This document shows positions 1 through 9,208 of a DNA stretch of 64,000 bases, piece after piece. Numbering within the stretch: position 1 is the first letter of the stretch; each line of letters starts with the position of its first letter. The stretch comes from Thermococcus sp. SY098. GTDB lineage: Archaea; Methanobacteriota_B; Thermococci; Thermococcales; Thermococcaceae. Location: contig NZ_CP141821.1 in assembly GCF_035621495.1 (NCBI RefSeq), forward strand, positions 1,826,760-1,890,759, in the 5' to 3' direction. Under the pieces are notes generated by a model that was given only the letters and a program-made list of their open reading frames with translations, was not told the DNA's origin and searched no databases. Both the position numbers and the translations under genes were made by a program.

Positions 1-431
1 CAAAGTTTGAGCCAGACAAAATCTTAGCGGTCAGCGTTAGACTCTACGGTCAGAAGCCTGTTAAAAAGTTTGGCGAAGTTACAGGGGCAAGGGCAATTCC
101 GGGGAGATTCCTTCCAGGGACAATGACAAATCCAGCAGTCAAAAACTTCTTTGAGCCAGATGTTCTGATTGTCACAGACCCAAGGGCTGACCACCAGGCA
201 CTCAAGGAAGCTGTTGAAGTTGGAATTCCCATCGTGGCATTAGTTGACACCGAGAACTTGCTCAGCTACGTTGACTTGGCAATTCCAACAAACAACAAAG
301 GTAGAAAGGCTCTGGCATTGATTTACTGGATACTTGCAAGGGAGATTCTCTATAACCGCAAAGAAATCGAGAGCAGAGAGGACTTCAAGGTTCCGGTTGA
401 GGACTTTGAGATGAGGATTGTTAGGACTTGA
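1..431 (+). CDS. rpsB: 30S ribosomal protein S2, 3' part
   Basis: The 5' end lies outside the window; the reading frame is open from base 3 to the TGA at 429-431 (142 visible residues). The protein is a structural component of the small ribosomal subunit. The visible part has the S2 family core: a [11 protein letters not shown] stretch, then [17 protein letters not shown], then [10 protein letters not shown] and the [12 protein letters not shown] segment. The acidic C-terminal tail typical of some archaeal S2 proteins is short here. It is the last gene before a 90-base gap and the MEMO-like gene. Recognition is confident; the start cannot be seen. Confidence 0.97.
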   Translation, partial: KFEPDKILAVSVRLYGQKPVKKFGEVTGARAIPGRFLPGTMTNPAVKNFFEPDVLIVTDPRADHQALKEAVEVGIPIVALVDTENLLSYVDLAIPTNNKGRKALALIYWILAREILYNRKEIESREDFKVPVEDFEMRIVRT

Positions 432-514
432 GCTTTCTTTTCTTCATTCTTAGCTTAATGATTTTAACCAAAATCCTATAAGCTCTTCTGCGTAACTTAT
501 TTTGGGTGGTAGTG

Positions 515-1393
515 ATGATCAGGTATTCTGCTGTAGCGGGCAGCTTTTATCCTACTGGCGAAGAGCTGGTGATAATGCTTGAACGCTTTTTCAGTGACTT
601 AGGAGAGCTTGGCAGTGAGAGAAAGATAACAGCGGGCGTTGCACCTCATGCTGGCTATGTTTTCTCTGGTTATACGGCTTCAAGAACATACAAAGCTATT
701 TATGAAGATGGTCTTCCAGAGACATTCGTCATAATAGGGCCAAATCACACTGGCTTAGGCTCACCCGTTGCCGTATATCCAGAAGGAGAATGGATCACTC
801 CGTTAGGAGGGGTTGAAGTTGATGCTGAGTTAGCCAGAGCAATTGTCAAGAGTTCCAGCATTGCCGACTTGGATGAGCTGGCTCACAAGTATGAGCATTC
901 CATAGAGGTTCAACTACCATTTATACAGTACATAGTTGATAAGGCTGGTAAGGAAATCAAAATAGTGCCAATAGCTTTAGGGCTACAAGATGAAGAAGTT
1001 GCTGAAGATTTAGGAAAAGCAATTTTTGAAGCTTCCCATGAGCTTGGCAGAGATGTTGTTGTGATTGCAAGCACTGACATGATGCACTATGGCTACATGT
1101 ACGGCTACGTTCCCTTCAGGGCGAGGGGAGAAGACCTGCTCGGCAGGATTAAGGAGTGGGACTTCAGGGTTATTCAGAAAATCTTGGAATTTGACTACAA
1201 GGGCATGTTTGAGGAGATAAGGAAAATGGATCACACAATGTGCGGCCCGGGTGGAGTTGCCACTGGGATAGTGTTTTCAAGGTTAGCTGGAGCCCTTGAA
1301 GCAGAGCTTTTACACTACACCACAAGCTTTGAGGTCAGCAGAAGTACAGATGCAATAGTTGGCTATGCGTCGATTGTTATGAGAAAGCCTTGA
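515..1393 (+). CDS. MEMO1 family protein (AmmeMemoRadiSam system protein B)
   Basis: A 292-residue protein of the MEMO1 family, a fold related to non-haem-iron extradiol dioxygenases; its biochemical role in archaea is unsettled. Visible family marks are the N-terminal [10 protein letters not shown], the [11 protein letters not shown] histidine motif near residue 45, the IIGPNHTG motif, the ASTDMMHYG histidine motif and the C-terminal TTSFEVS region. The reading frame opens at GTG 506, but the GGTGG site at 505-509 fits a start at ATG 515. It lies directly upstream of mevalonate kinase, an arrangement I associate with Thermococcales, which suggests but does not prove a link to isoprenoid metabolism. 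Confidence 0.88.
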   Translation: MIRYSAVAGSFYPTGEELVIMLERFFSDLGELGSERKITAGVAPHAGYVFSGYTASRTYKAIYEDGLPETFVIIGPNHTGLGSPVAVYPEGEWITPLGGVEVDAELARAIVKSSSIADLDELAHKYEHSIEVQLPFIQYIVDKAGKEIKIVPIALGLQDEEVAEDLGKAIFEASHELGRDVVVIASTDMMHYGYMYGYVPFRARGEDLLGRIKEWDFRVIQKILEFDYKGMFEEIRKMDHTMCGPGGVATGIVFSRLAGALEAELLHYTTSFEVSRSTDAIVGYASIVMRKP

Positions 1394-1437
1394 CACCTCT
1401 CTTACTATTTTGAGACCAAAAGGAAAATAAATCTTGG

Positions 1438-1448
1438 GCTTTAAATTT
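1438..1448 (+). promoter_or_regulatory. TATA box before mevalonate kinase
   Basis: GCTTTAAATTT, about 25-30 bases upstream of a predicted transcription start near 1466-1470, followed by GGAGGG at 1477-1482 and ATG at 1489. Assigned by pattern and spacing only. Confidence 0.5.
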
Positions 1449-1488
1449 CTTAGGGGTAAATTTCACTGGATTTAATGGAGGGTTCAAA

Positions 1489-2490
1489 ATGAGAGTTCTT
1501 GCATCAGCTCCTGCTAAAATTATTCTTTTCGGTGAGCACAGCGTCGTTTATGGAAAACCTGCTATAGCAGCGGCTATTGATTTGAGGACATACGTTTGGG
1601 CTGAGTTCAACAAGAACGGAAGGATTAGGATTGAGGCAAAGGATATTAAAATCCCTGGGTTAACCGTGTCTTTTTCGGAAAGTGAAATTTACTTTGAAAC
1701 AGATTATGGAAAAGCTGCAGAGGTTTTGAGCTACGTAAGAGAAGCCATAAACCTTGTTTTAGAGGAAGCAGGAAAGCAAAAAGGAGTTACGGTATCTATA
1801 ACGTCACAAATTCCTGTTGGTGCCGGTTTGGGTTCATCAGCCGCCGTAGCAGTTGCAACAATCGGTGCAGTTTCAAGACTTTTGGGCCTGGAGCTCACAA
1901 AGGAAGAAGTTGCAAAGCTCGGACATAAAACTGAGCTTTTAGTCCAGGGAGCTTCGAGTGGAATTGATCCAACAGTTTCGGCAATTGGTGGTTTCCTTTA
2001 CTATGAAAAGGGTACGTTTGAAGAGTTACCAGCAATAGAGTTGCCGATTGTCATTGGGTACACAGGGTCAAGCGGTAGCACAAAGGAGTTGGTTGCAAAA
2101 GTGAGAAGGAGCTTTGAGGAGATGCCCGATATTATCACTCCAATCCTGAACTCAATGGGCAAGGTCGTTGAGAAAGCCAAAGAGGTTATTCTGGCGGATT
2201 ACGATAAAGAGATTAAATTCCAGCTTCTTGGACAACTCATGAACATAAATCATGGTTTGCTTGACGCTCTTGGAGTCTCAACAAAGAGCTTAAGTGATTT
2301 GGTATATGCTTCGAGGGAGGCTGGCGCTTTAGGGGCAAAGATTACGGGCGCCGGTGGTGGGGGATGTATGTATGCCTTAGCTCCAGGAAAGCAGAGTGAA
2401 GTGGCAACAGCAATAAAGATTGCCGGTGGAATGCCTATGATAACAAAGATCAGCAGAGAGGGTCTTAGAATAGAGGAGGTTGAGGAATGA
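1489..2490 (+). CDS. mvk: mevalonate kinase
   Basis: ATP-dependent phosphorylation of mevalonate to mevalonate 5-phosphate, an early committed step of archaeal isoprenoid (lipid) synthesis in the cytoplasm. At 333 residues it has GHMP-kinase size and motifs: GEHSVVYG at 15-22, the glycine-serine loop [11 protein letters not shown] at 109-119, the GASSGIDPT segment with the family's catalytic aspartate, and the C-terminal ITGAGGGGC motif. GGAGGG at 1477-1482 sets the start at ATG 1489. It overlaps the next gene, isopentenyl phosphate kinase, by four bases (ATGA), so the two are translationally coupled. Confidence 0.96.
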   Translation: MRVLASAPAKIILFGEHSVVYGKPAIAAAIDLRTYVWAEFNKNGRIRIEAKDIKIPGLTVSFSESEIYFETDYGKAAEVLSYVREAINLVLEEAGKQKGVTVSITSQIPVGAGLGSSAAVAVATIGAVSRLLGLELTKEEVAKLGHKTELLVQGASSGIDPTVSAIGGFLYYEKGTFEELPAIELPIVIGYTGSSGSTKELVAKVRRSFEEMPDIITPILNSMGKVVEKAKEVILADYDKEIKFQLLGQLMNINHGLLDALGVSTKSLSDLVYASREAGALGAKITGAGGGGCMYALAPGKQSEVATAIKIAGGMPMITKISREGLRIEEVEE

Positions 2491-3266
2491 TAATCATCAA
2501 ACTTGGTGGAAGTGTAATAAGTGACAAAGAGATGGAATACTCGTTTCACAAGCACATAGTGGAGCAGATAGCTGAAGAAATTGCTCAGTTTTATCCAGAG
2601 GAGAACTTCATATTGGTTCACGGTGGCGGGAGCTTTGGGCATCCAAATGCAAAGGAATACAAAATCACTGAAGGGCTTGTTGGAGATGTTGATAGAAAGA
2701 GAATTGGTTTTTCAAAAACGCATCAGGCAATGCTCAGGCTTAATGACTTAATAGTTCAAACTTTCTTAGGGAAAGGCTTGCCTGCTTATTCTGTATCTTC
2801 CTCATCGATCTTTCTGATTGAAAATAAAGAGATAGTTTATGCTGAGCTTGAGATTTTGAGAAAGCTTCTCGAGCTTAAGTTTATCCCCATTCTGTTTGGG
2901 GACACGGCAATAGCTCTCGATAAGGGCATAGGCATTCTTTCGGGAGATCAGATAGTAAGCTATTTAGCAAAGATGCTTAAGCCGAACAAAGTCATCTTTT
3001 TGATGGACGTTGATGGAATTTACAACAAGAATCCAAGGGAAAGAGATGCAAAGCTGATTGAAGAGCTCAATGCTGAAGAAATCAGACATTTGCTGGAAAG
3101 TTCAGAATCAGCTGGAATTGATGTAACTGGAGGAATTGGAAACAAGCTGAGAGAGGCTTTAAAGATAGCAGAGCACAGTGAAGTTTATTTCATAAACGGG
3201 AAGGTTAGGGATAATCTCAGCAAGGCCATCAAAGGTCAAAGAGTTGGCACAAGGCTTAGATTTTAA
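2487..3266 (+). CDS. ipk: isopentenyl phosphate kinase
   Basis: Phosphorylates isopentenyl phosphate to isopentenyl diphosphate, the last kinase step of the archaeal modified mevalonate pathway. This 259-residue amino acid kinase-fold protein begins [13 protein letters not shown] and has HGGGSFGHP, whose His52 is the residue that marks IPKs within the amino acid kinase superfamily. Later motifs include [15 protein letters not shown] and [10 protein letters not shown]. Its ATG overlaps the mevalonate kinase stop. The isomerase that uses its product lies downstream at 5025, separated by an unrelated secreted/membrane pair. Confidence 0.95.
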   Translation: MIIIKLGGSVISDKEMEYSFHKHIVEQIAEEIAQFYPEENFILVHGGGSFGHPNAKEYKITEGLVGDVDRKRIGFSKTHQAMLRLNDLIVQTFLGKGLPAYSVSSSSIFLIENKEIVYAELEILRKLLELKFIPILFGDTAIALDKGIGILSGDQIVSYLAKMLKPNKVIFLMDVDGIYNKNPRERDAKLIEELNAEEIRHLLESSESAGIDVTGGIGNKLREALKIAEHSEVYFINGKVRDNLSKAIKGQRVGTRLRF

Positions 3267-3385
3267 TGTCCTTTTTTGTTTAGTCTTTTACTCAGCTTTC
3301 TTTTGACTGATGGGGTTATTGAAAATTCAGTTAAAAAGTAAGAACTCATGAAAAAAAAAGCGTAACAAATTAAAACTCGTAAAAG

Positions 3386-3400
3386 AAAAAACTTATAAAT
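3386..3400 (+). promoter_or_regulatory. TATA box of secreted-protein pair 1
   Basis: AAAAACTTATAAAT in an AT-rich stretch; the predicted start is near 3421, ahead of GGGGGTG (3435-3441) and ATG 3447. The second pair (22967) has a similar AAAAATTTATAAG element at the equivalent place. Confidence 0.55.
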
Positions 3401-3446
3401 CTTGAAGTTAAAAGTATTATTGCAATATTTGGTAGGGGGTGCAAGC

Positions 3447-4472
3447 ATGAAAAGACTGCTTGCACTACTCGTTGGATTGTTGATGCTTGGGGCAACGGTA
3501 GTGACAGCGACAAATCCAATTATCAAGCCATCTTACCTGGATCCAGGTTATGGAGGAGGCACTCATTGGGAGAAATCTGCTAAGGACATTTATTTTCAAC
3601 CATATCTTGGCGAGATAACCACTGGAATGTCAGCGTCTGTAGAATTCAGAGGAGTTTCTTATGATCCAATAGATAAGCTTTATGAATTCCATTACCACAT
3701 TCTAACGGTAGCTTCTAGCAGACACGAAAATAATGCTGTGAGGAATATAAAACGATTGGAGTTCAGTATTTCAAGAGTGGGTGGAAGTGGATACTCGATA
3801 TACTTTGATCCAACAACAGACATAACTCGACAATTAGCCGTATGGCCTTCAAATTACGCAAGAGACTTTAAGGAAGATAATGCTGCTTTAGGTATTGCGA
3901 GCTTTGCAATAAGTGCATTGGCAGATTACGCAGGAATTGGTTTTGCATTATCAGCGATGCAATTAGTAGGATCATTAATAAGTGCTTATACGGATGTGGA
4001 TATCCATCATTCTGCAAAGTGGGAATGGACATATCCCGTTTCGGATGCAAGCTATTATACAAGATGGGAAATTAATGCGGATCTTGGTCAAACATTTAAG
4101 TGCAAAGTTCAAAGTAGGGCAATGTATCTTGCAGGTGCATACAAATACATGACAGTATCTTTCTACATCTCTGCAACTGCACCATCGTCTCCTCCAGCTA
4201 ACTTTAGGCAAACTCTTAGTGACAAGTTGTATAATGCAATATATAAAATATTCTTGACAATTTCAAGAGATAGTGTTCCTAAATTTAGGGCTCATTTGAA
4301 TGGAAAGGCTGTTACTGTTTATGTTATTCCTCCGAGAGAACTATCAAAATATGCAGATCTTTTGGGCCTCTCAGAACAAGAAATCCAACAGCACATAAAC
4401 TTAAATGTCCCAATTTATTATATTCCAAACTATCCCATGGAAGTTCACGCATATTCGTATGTGGAACAATGA
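3447..4472 (+). CDS. secreted protein of unknown function, pair 1
   Basis: I do not recognise the mature protein. It is 341 residues with a clear Sec signal peptide (MKRL, then a hydrophobic core LLALLVGLLMLGATVVTA; likely cleavage near residue 21). The mature part is rich in Tyr, Ser and aromatic residues with a long Ala/Gly/Ser hydrophobic segment at about residues 145-175 and one cysteine near residue 213. Start chosen at ATG 3447 because GGTAGGGGGTG lies just ahead and the signal peptide begins there; an upstream in-frame start at 3402 has no such site. It is followed 13 bases later by a single-pass membrane protein. The signal peptide is almost the same as that of the protein at 22967. 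Confidence 0.75.
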   Translation: MKRLLALLVGLLMLGATVVTATNPIIKPSYLDPGYGGGTHWEKSAKDIYFQPYLGEITTGMSASVEFRGVSYDPIDKLYEFHYHILTVASSRHENNAVRNIKRLEFSISRVGGSGYSIYFDPTTDITRQLAVWPSNYARDFKEDNAALGIASFAISALADYAGIGFALSAMQLVGSLISAYTDVDIHHSAKWEWTYPVSDASYYTRWEINADLGQTFKCKVQSRAMYLAGAYKYMTVSFYISATAPSSPPANFRQTLSDKLYNAIYKIFLTISRDSVPKFRAHLNGKAVTVYVIPPRELSKYADLLGLSEQEIQQHINLNVPIYYIPNYPMEVHAYSYVEQ

Positions 4473-4485
4473 TGGGGGATAGATA

Positions 4486-4917
4486 GTGACAAGCAATGAT
4501 AAATTTGTACGCCGGCTTTTCGTATTTCTTTTTTTGCTCCTTTTACTACGAGTGGTATACGATCACTGGCCAAAAGAACATCCAAGTGAAGAAGAACTTC
4601 GCTTAAGAGAGATTATGAGGAAGAATTTAATAATTGAGAACAAAGCCGATGATATCCTCAAAAACAGCATTGAATTTAAGAGACTTGTAGGCAACTGCAC
4701 ATATACGGTGCCCTTTTCCGTTGTTTATCGAAACAATGGAACTGTAATTAAATATGTTATCATATGTCCCATTTATGAAGGAGGGTGTTTTCCCGTGAAT
4801 GGCACTCTGTATAAGGTAGTGATCAACACAAAAACCGAACAGGTACACATAGTTCCCGGCACTAACAATGAGTGGAAAACCCTGAAAGAACTCACCATCT
4901 GCCCTGAAGTATCCTAA
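4486..4917 (+). CDS. single-pass membrane protein, partner of pair 1
   Basis: A 143-residue protein not recognised as a known family. It has a short charged N terminus (TSNDKFVRR), one strongly hydrophobic segment (about residues 11-24, [14 protein letters not shown]) and a polar domain of about 115 residues that should face outward. That domain carries four cysteines (NC, IC, GGC, TIC), which could form disulfides outside the cell. Starts at GTG 4486 after GGGGGATAG and lies 13 bases behind the secreted protein, so both probably share one transcript. A role as immunity or anchoring partner of the upstream protein is only an inference. Confidence 0.65.
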   Translation: MTSNDKFVRRLFVFLFLLLLLRVVYDHWPKEHPSEEELRLREIMRKNLIIENKADDILKNSIEFKRLVGNCTYTVPFSVVYRNNGTVIKYVIICPIYEGGCFPVNGTLYKVVINTKTEQVHIVPGTNNEWKTLKELTICPEVS

Positions 4918-5024
4918 GTTCTAATTTGATGACGTTTTTACCGAGAGCAATGATGAGCTCAAAACCAGCACCATCCAAAAATCTCTTAACCTATTCTTGC
5001 ACTTTTCATTTAGGAGGTGCTTTT

Positions 5025-6146
5025 ATGGACAAGGAGGAGCTCACGATAATTAGGAAGTTTGAGCATATTGAGCACTGCCTAAAACGGCAAGTTGAGGCTC
5101 ATGTAACCAATCAATTTGAAAATATTCACTTTGTCCACACTTCTCTCCCGGAAATTGATAAAGATGAGATTGACTTGAGTGTTGAGTTTCTTGGAAGGAC
5201 ATTTGACTATCCGATAATGATTGCTGGAATGACAGGTGGAACAAAGGGCTCTCAGCTCGCTGGAAAGATAAACAAAACCTTAGCCAAGGCTGCTCAAGAG
5301 TTAAATATTCCGATGGGGGTTGGAAGTCAGAGGGCGATGATTAGGAAGCCAGAGACATGGGAGAGCTACTACGTTAGGGATGTTGCACCCGATATCTTTC
5401 TTATCGGAAACTTAGGCGCTCCTCAATTCGCTGAGACCATGCCAGATCCCTATGGTATTGAAGAAGCGCTAAAGGCTGTCGAGACGATTCAAGCCGATGC
5501 TTTAGCTATCCACATGAATCCTCTCCAAGAGAGTGTCCAGCCTGAGGGAGATACTCAATACAGGGGGGTTCTCAAAGCGTTGGCTGAACTTAAGAGTGAG
5601 TTCCCATATCCAATAATAGCCAAGGAAACGGGTGCTGGGGTTTCAATGGAGGTTGCGATAAAGCTTGAGAGCATTGGTATTGATGGGGTTGACGTTGGTG
5701 GTCTTGGAGGCACGAGCTGGAGCGGTGTTGAGTATTACAGAGCAAAGGACGAGAGGAGCAGAAATCTGGCTCTGAAATTCTGGGACTGGGGGATTCCCAC
5801 AGCAGTTAGTGTCGCCGAGGTTAGGTATGCAACCGACTTACCTATAATATCAACTGGCGGAATTAGAGATGGTATAATGATTGCAAAAGCCTTAGCCCTT
5901 GGAGCAAACTTGGCTGGAGTTGCATTGCCTCTGCTGAAACCTGCAGTTAAGGGCGATGTTGAAGGGGTCATTAGGATTCTTCAGAGGTACATTGATGAGC
6001 TCAGAAATGCCATGTTTCTTGTTGGAGCGAGAAATGTGAAAGAGCTTAGAAAAGTCCCGCTGGTAATTACAGGCTTTGCAAAGGAGTGGTTGGAGCAGAG
6101 AATCGATTTGGCTGAGTTTCTCAGAGTAAGGCGGAGAAAAGCTTAG
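5025..6146 (+). CDS. fni: isopentenyl-diphosphate delta-isomerase, type 2
   Basis: Interconverts IPP and dimethylallyl diphosphate using FMN and NAD(P)H; a cytoplasmic TIM-barrel enzyme of the isoprenoid route. The 373-residue protein shows the type 2 hallmarks: RKFEHIEHC near the N terminus, [44 protein letters not shown] (FMN phosphate region) and a late STGGIRDG motif. AGGAGGTG at 5012-5019 fixes the start at ATG 5025; an in-frame ATG at 4926 is upstream of it with no site. Its substrate-producing genes are at 1489 and 2487, and the prenyltransferase follows at 7560. Confidence 0.96.
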   Translation: MDKEELTIIRKFEHIEHCLKRQVEAHVTNQFENIHFVHTSLPEIDKDEIDLSVEFLGRTFDYPIMIAGMTGGTKGSQLAGKINKTLAKAAQELNIPMGVGSQRAMIRKPETWESYYVRDVAPDIFLIGNLGAPQFAETMPDPYGIEEALKAVETIQADALAIHMNPLQESVQPEGDTQYRGVLKALAELKSEFPYPIIAKETGAGVSMEVAIKLESIGIDGVDVGGLGGTSWSGVEYYRAKDERSRNLALKFWDWGIPTAVSVAEVRYATDLPIISTGGIRDGIMIAKALALGANLAGVALPLLKPAVKGDVEGVIRILQRYIDELRNAMFLVGARNVKELRKVPLVITGFAKEWLEQRIDLAEFLRVRRRKA

Positions 6147-6147
6147 C

Positions 6148-6222
6148 TTTTTAAACCCTACTCTCAATTATTACTTAGCTTGACCTTATGCTCGTGAGAG
6201 CTTAGAGGTCAAACACGGGAGG
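6148..6222 (+). promoter_or_regulatory. promoter and hairpin leader of RNase J
   Basis: TTTTTAAA at 6148-6155 is a TATA-like element whose predicted start falls near 6178-6180. There the RNA would begin with a hairpin: TTGACCT (6180-6186) pairs perfectly with AGGTCAA (6206-6212), and inside it GCTC (6190-6193) pairs with GAGC (6198-6201) around a GTGA loop. GGGAGG (6217-6222) follows directly and serves ATG 6230. Pairings are seen; transcription start and function are inferred. Confidence 0.5.
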
Positions 6223-6229
6223 AAAAGAC

Positions 6230-7555
6230 ATGATAAATATCTACACTTTAGGCGGTTATGAGGAAGTAGGTAAGAACATGACGGCTGTTGAATACAACGG
6301 GGAAGTTGTGATAATAGACATGGGCATTCGCTTGGATAGGGTTCTCATTCATGAAGATGTTGAATTTCAGAAAATGCCTTCAAAGGAGCTGAGAAAAATA
6401 GGTGCAATTCCCGATGATACTCCAATTAGAAATAAGAAAGTCGTTGCAATTGCCTTTTCTCATGGTCATCTCGACCATATTGGTGCGATAGCGAAGTTAG
6501 CCCCTCACTATCCAGATGTTCCCATTTATGGAACTCCGTACACCATAAAGCTTGCAAAGAGCGAAGTCAAGAGCGAACAGTATTTTGAAGTTAAAAACCC
6601 AATGTATGAGACTCAATATGGTGAGATTGTTCAAGTTAGTGAAAATTTGGCAATTGAATTTGTTCAAATCACTCATTCGATCCCTCATTCTTCAATAGTT
6701 GTTGTCCACACCCCAGAAGGTGCTGTAGTTTATGCATGTGACTATAAATTTGACAACAACAGTCCTCTTGGGGAAAAACCGGACTACAAGAGGCTTAAAG
6801 AAATTGGCAAAGAGGGAGTTAAGGTTTTAATAGCAGAATCCACAAGGGTTGCTGAAGAAACAAAGACGCCAAGTGAAGCGGTTGCAAAAATGCTCCTTGA
6901 AGACTTTTTCTACTATGACGGAATGGATGAAAAAGGGTTGATAGTGACAACTTTTGCATCTCATATAGCCCGCCTTCAGGAGCTTATAGAGATAGCCAAT
7001 AATATGGGACGGCAGGCAATTTTGGTTGGTCGTTCTTTGGCAAAGTACACCGGCATAGCTAAACAATTGGGGTTAATAAAAATGAAAGGGTCAAGAGTTC
7101 TCAGGAGTCCAAATGCAGTTCAAAAAGTTCTCAGAGAAGTTTCTCAGGTGAGGGAAAACTATCTCCTAATCGTAACTGGACATCAAGGGGAACCAGGAGC
7201 GGTTTTAACGAGAATGGCAAATGGGGAGCTTTACAATATAGGAAAGGATGATACCGTTGTTTTCTCCGCGGGGGTTATTCCAAACCCTCTAAACATAGCT
7301 CAGAGGTATGCACTGGAAACTAAATTGAAGATGAAAGGTGTCAGAATGGTAAAAGATCTCCATGTCTCTGGTCATGCTTCAAGAGAAGACCACCGTTATC
7401 TGATTAAGATGCTCAACCCTGAAAACATCGTTCCGGCTCATGGAGAGTTTAGAATGCTCACTCATTACGCTGAACTTGCAGAAGAGGAAGGGTATCTAAT
7501 TGGTAGAGATGTGTTTGTCTCAAGAAATGGATATAAGGTTGAAATTTCGAGGTGA
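6230..7555 (+). CDS. archaeal ribonuclease J (beta-CASP 5'-3' exoribonuclease)
   Basis: A 441-residue metallo-beta-lactamase/beta-CASP RNase, matching the euryarchaeal aRNase J group of 5'-3' exoribonucleases acting on RNA in the cytoplasm. The zinc motif HGHLDH is at residues 78-83, with further metal ligands in TGHQGEPG, VSGHASREDH and the C-terminal VPAHGEFRM. It sits between IPP isomerase and the prenyltransferase, which starts five bases after its stop, so the two are co-transcribed although functionally unrelated. A hairpin leader precedes it, which may allow autoregulation. Confidence 0.93.
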   Translation: MINIYTLGGYEEVGKNMTAVEYNGEVVIIDMGIRLDRVLIHEDVEFQKMPSKELRKIGAIPDDTPIRNKKVVAIAFSHGHLDHIGAIAKLAPHYPDVPIYGTPYTIKLAKSEVKSEQYFEVKNPMYETQYGEIVQVSENLAIEFVQITHSIPHSSIVVVHTPEGAVVYACDYKFDNNSPLGEKPDYKRLKEIGKEGVKVLIAESTRVAEETKTPSEAVAKMLLEDFFYYDGMDEKGLIVTTFASHIARLQELIEIANNMGRQAILVGRSLAKYTGIAKQLGLIKMKGSRVLRSPNAVQKVLREVSQVRENYLLIVTGHQGEPGAVLTRMANGELYNIGKDDTVVFSAGVIPNPLNIAQRYALETKLKMKGVRMVKDLHVSGHASREDHRYLIKMLNPENIVPAHGEFRMLTHYAELAEEEGYLIGRDVFVSRNGYKVEISR

Positions 7556-7559
7556 TACT

Positions 7560-8588
7560 ATGAGCAAGTTTGACGCACTCTTCCGGTCAATAAAAGAAAA
7601 GGCAAAAGTCGTTGATGATGTCATCTTTGAGCTTTTACCTGAAAAAGAGCCAGAAGAATTATATGAGGCAACCAGACACTACCCATTAGCTGGAGGGAAA
7701 AGAGTTAGACCTTTCGTCGTTCTAACTGCTGCAGAAGCTGTTGGGGGAGACTGGAGGAAAGCCCTCTATCCAGCTGCTGCTATAGAAATTCTCCACACTT
7801 ATACGTTAATTCACGACGATATCATGGATATGGATGAGACAAGGAGGGGAAGAGCAACAGTTCACAAAGTATGGGGCATCAACATGGCGATTCTTGCTGG
7901 AGATTTAATGTATTCTGTTGTCTTTGATGCGGCAACAAAAGCTCCAGTCAGAGCAGAAAAGATTGTTGAAATTGTCAGGGCGATAGCAAGAGCGGGCATT
8001 GAGATATGTGAGGGGCAAGCTCTTGACCTCGAATTCGAGACAAGGGATACAGTCACAATTGAAGAGTATCTGAAGATGATTGATGGCAAAACTGCGGCTC
8101 TCTTTGATGCATCGGCAAAGATTGGAGGAATAATTGGAACAGACAACCAAGAGTACATACAGGCTCTGTCAAAGTATGGAAGAAACGTTGGGATGGCATT
8201 TCAGATTTGGGATGATGTCCTTGACTTAATTGCCGATGAGAAAAAGCTCGGAAAGCCTGTTGGGAGTGACATAAGGAAAGGCAAGAAGACGCTTATAGTT
8301 GCTCACTTCTTCCAGCATGCAAGCGAGGAAGATAAAGCCGAATTCTTGAAGGTCTTTGGTAAGTATGCGGGAGATGTTAAGGGCAGGGGCATAATTGAGG
8401 AAGACATCAGAGAAGAAGTCAGGAAGGCGATTGAACTGCTCAAGAAATACGGAAGCATTGAATATGCCTCAAGATTTGCCAAAAACTTAGTAAAGGAAGC
8501 CAAAGAAGCCTTGAAAGTTCTTCCAGAAAGTGAAGCAAGGAAAAATCTTGAACTGCTCGCTGATTTCATAGTGGAGAGGGAGTATTAG
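7560..8588 (+). CDS. idsA: geranylgeranyl/farnesyl diphosphate synthase
   Basis: Short-chain trans-prenyltransferase condensing IPP with allylic diphosphates to make the C15/C20 precursors of archaeal ether lipids. The 342-residue protein has the first aspartate-rich motif DDIMD at 86-90 and the second one in FQIWDDVLD, plus GGKRVRP for IPP binding near residue 45. GAGGTGAT at 7549-7556 directs ATG 7560; the frame is open further upstream inside RNase J. It closes the isoprenoid cluster; its TAG overlaps the GTG of the next gene. Confidence 0.95.
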   Translation: MSKFDALFRSIKEKAKVVDDVIFELLPEKEPEELYEATRHYPLAGGKRVRPFVVLTAAEAVGGDWRKALYPAAAIEILHTYTLIHDDIMDMDETRRGRATVHKVWGINMAILAGDLMYSVVFDAATKAPVRAEKIVEIVRAIARAGIEICEGQALDLEFETRDTVTIEEYLKMIDGKTAALFDASAKIGGIIGTDNQEYIQALSKYGRNVGMAFQIWDDVLDLIADEKKLGKPVGSDIRKGKKTLIVAHFFQHASEEDKAEFLKVFGKYAGDVKGRGIIEEDIREEVRKAIELLKKYGSIEYASRFAKNLVKEAKEALKVLPESEARKNLELLADFIVEREY

Positions 8589-9208
8589 TGGATATCCCTC
8601 ACTCCCTTCGCTTGAATGATTACGAGGGAGAAATAATTTCGCTGGCTTTCATTTTATTTGTTTTATCTGGTTTAGTTTTGAGTCCGCTGAATTTCAGCAT
8701 TAACTTTGCATCTTTTTGGGATCTGCTGTTTTATCTAATTCTTCCTTTGCTTTTTGTCGTCGTTGTTCATGAAGCCCTACACGCTTTGACTGCAAAGCTC
8801 TTTGGGGCTAAGGTTGAGTTTGGGATTTCAGTTTTTGGAAAAGTGAATTTAGCTCCATATACTGCCGTGAGGACTCCTCTAAGAAAGAGGGAGTGGGTTT
8901 ATGTTATAATTGCCCCTGTTTTGCTGTCTATCATAGCTTGCATTCTCACATTTGCTTTGCAAAGCTCATGGTGGGGAATTGTTTTTGTTTTTAACACCTC
9001 TGGTTTAGCTGGTGATTTGTTGGCCTTGATGATCATCGGTAAAATGCCTGATGACGCTTTGATTGTGGATGAAGGAACTGTTGCAAAAGCTACTCATGAA
9101 TTTCCGAGGATTTCGAGGAGAACTTCCATAATGATCAAGATTCTTGCTTTGGCTGTTTTGGTGTATTTGATTCTTAACTTTAGGGTTGAGGTTGTTGTGG
9201 AGAAGTGA
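8588..9208 (+). CDS. membrane zincin metalloprotease, DUF3267-like
   Basis: A 206-residue polytopic membrane protein with about four hydrophobic segments. Between the first two pairs lies VVVHEALHALTAKLFGA, an HExxH zinc motif followed by the GAKVEFG pattern seen in DUF3267 putative proteases and site-2-protease-like families. The C-terminal half has a candidate third metal ligand region (GLAGDLLALM). It starts at GTG 8588 overlapping the prenyltransferase stop, so it belongs to the same transcript. Substrate unknown. Its 3' end overlaps the convergent ATPase gene by about 29 bases. Confidence 0.75.
   Translation: MDIPHSLRLNDYEGEIISLAFILFVLSGLVLSPLNFSINFASFWDLLFYLILPLLFVVVVHEALHALTAKLFGAKVEFGISVFGKVNLAPYTAVRTPLRKREWVYVIIAPVLLSIIACILTFALQSSWWGIVFVFNTSGLAGDLLALMIIGKMPDDALIVDEGTVAKATHEFPRISRRTSIMIKILALAVLVYLILNFRVEVVVEK

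Noticed and set aside
4926-4985. C/D box sRNA-like stretch (TGATGA ... CCGA ... ATGATGA) between pair 1 and IPP isomerase
   Set aside because: No CTGA box D follows and box D' is imperfect; it also falls in the region opened by an unused upstream start of the isomerase.
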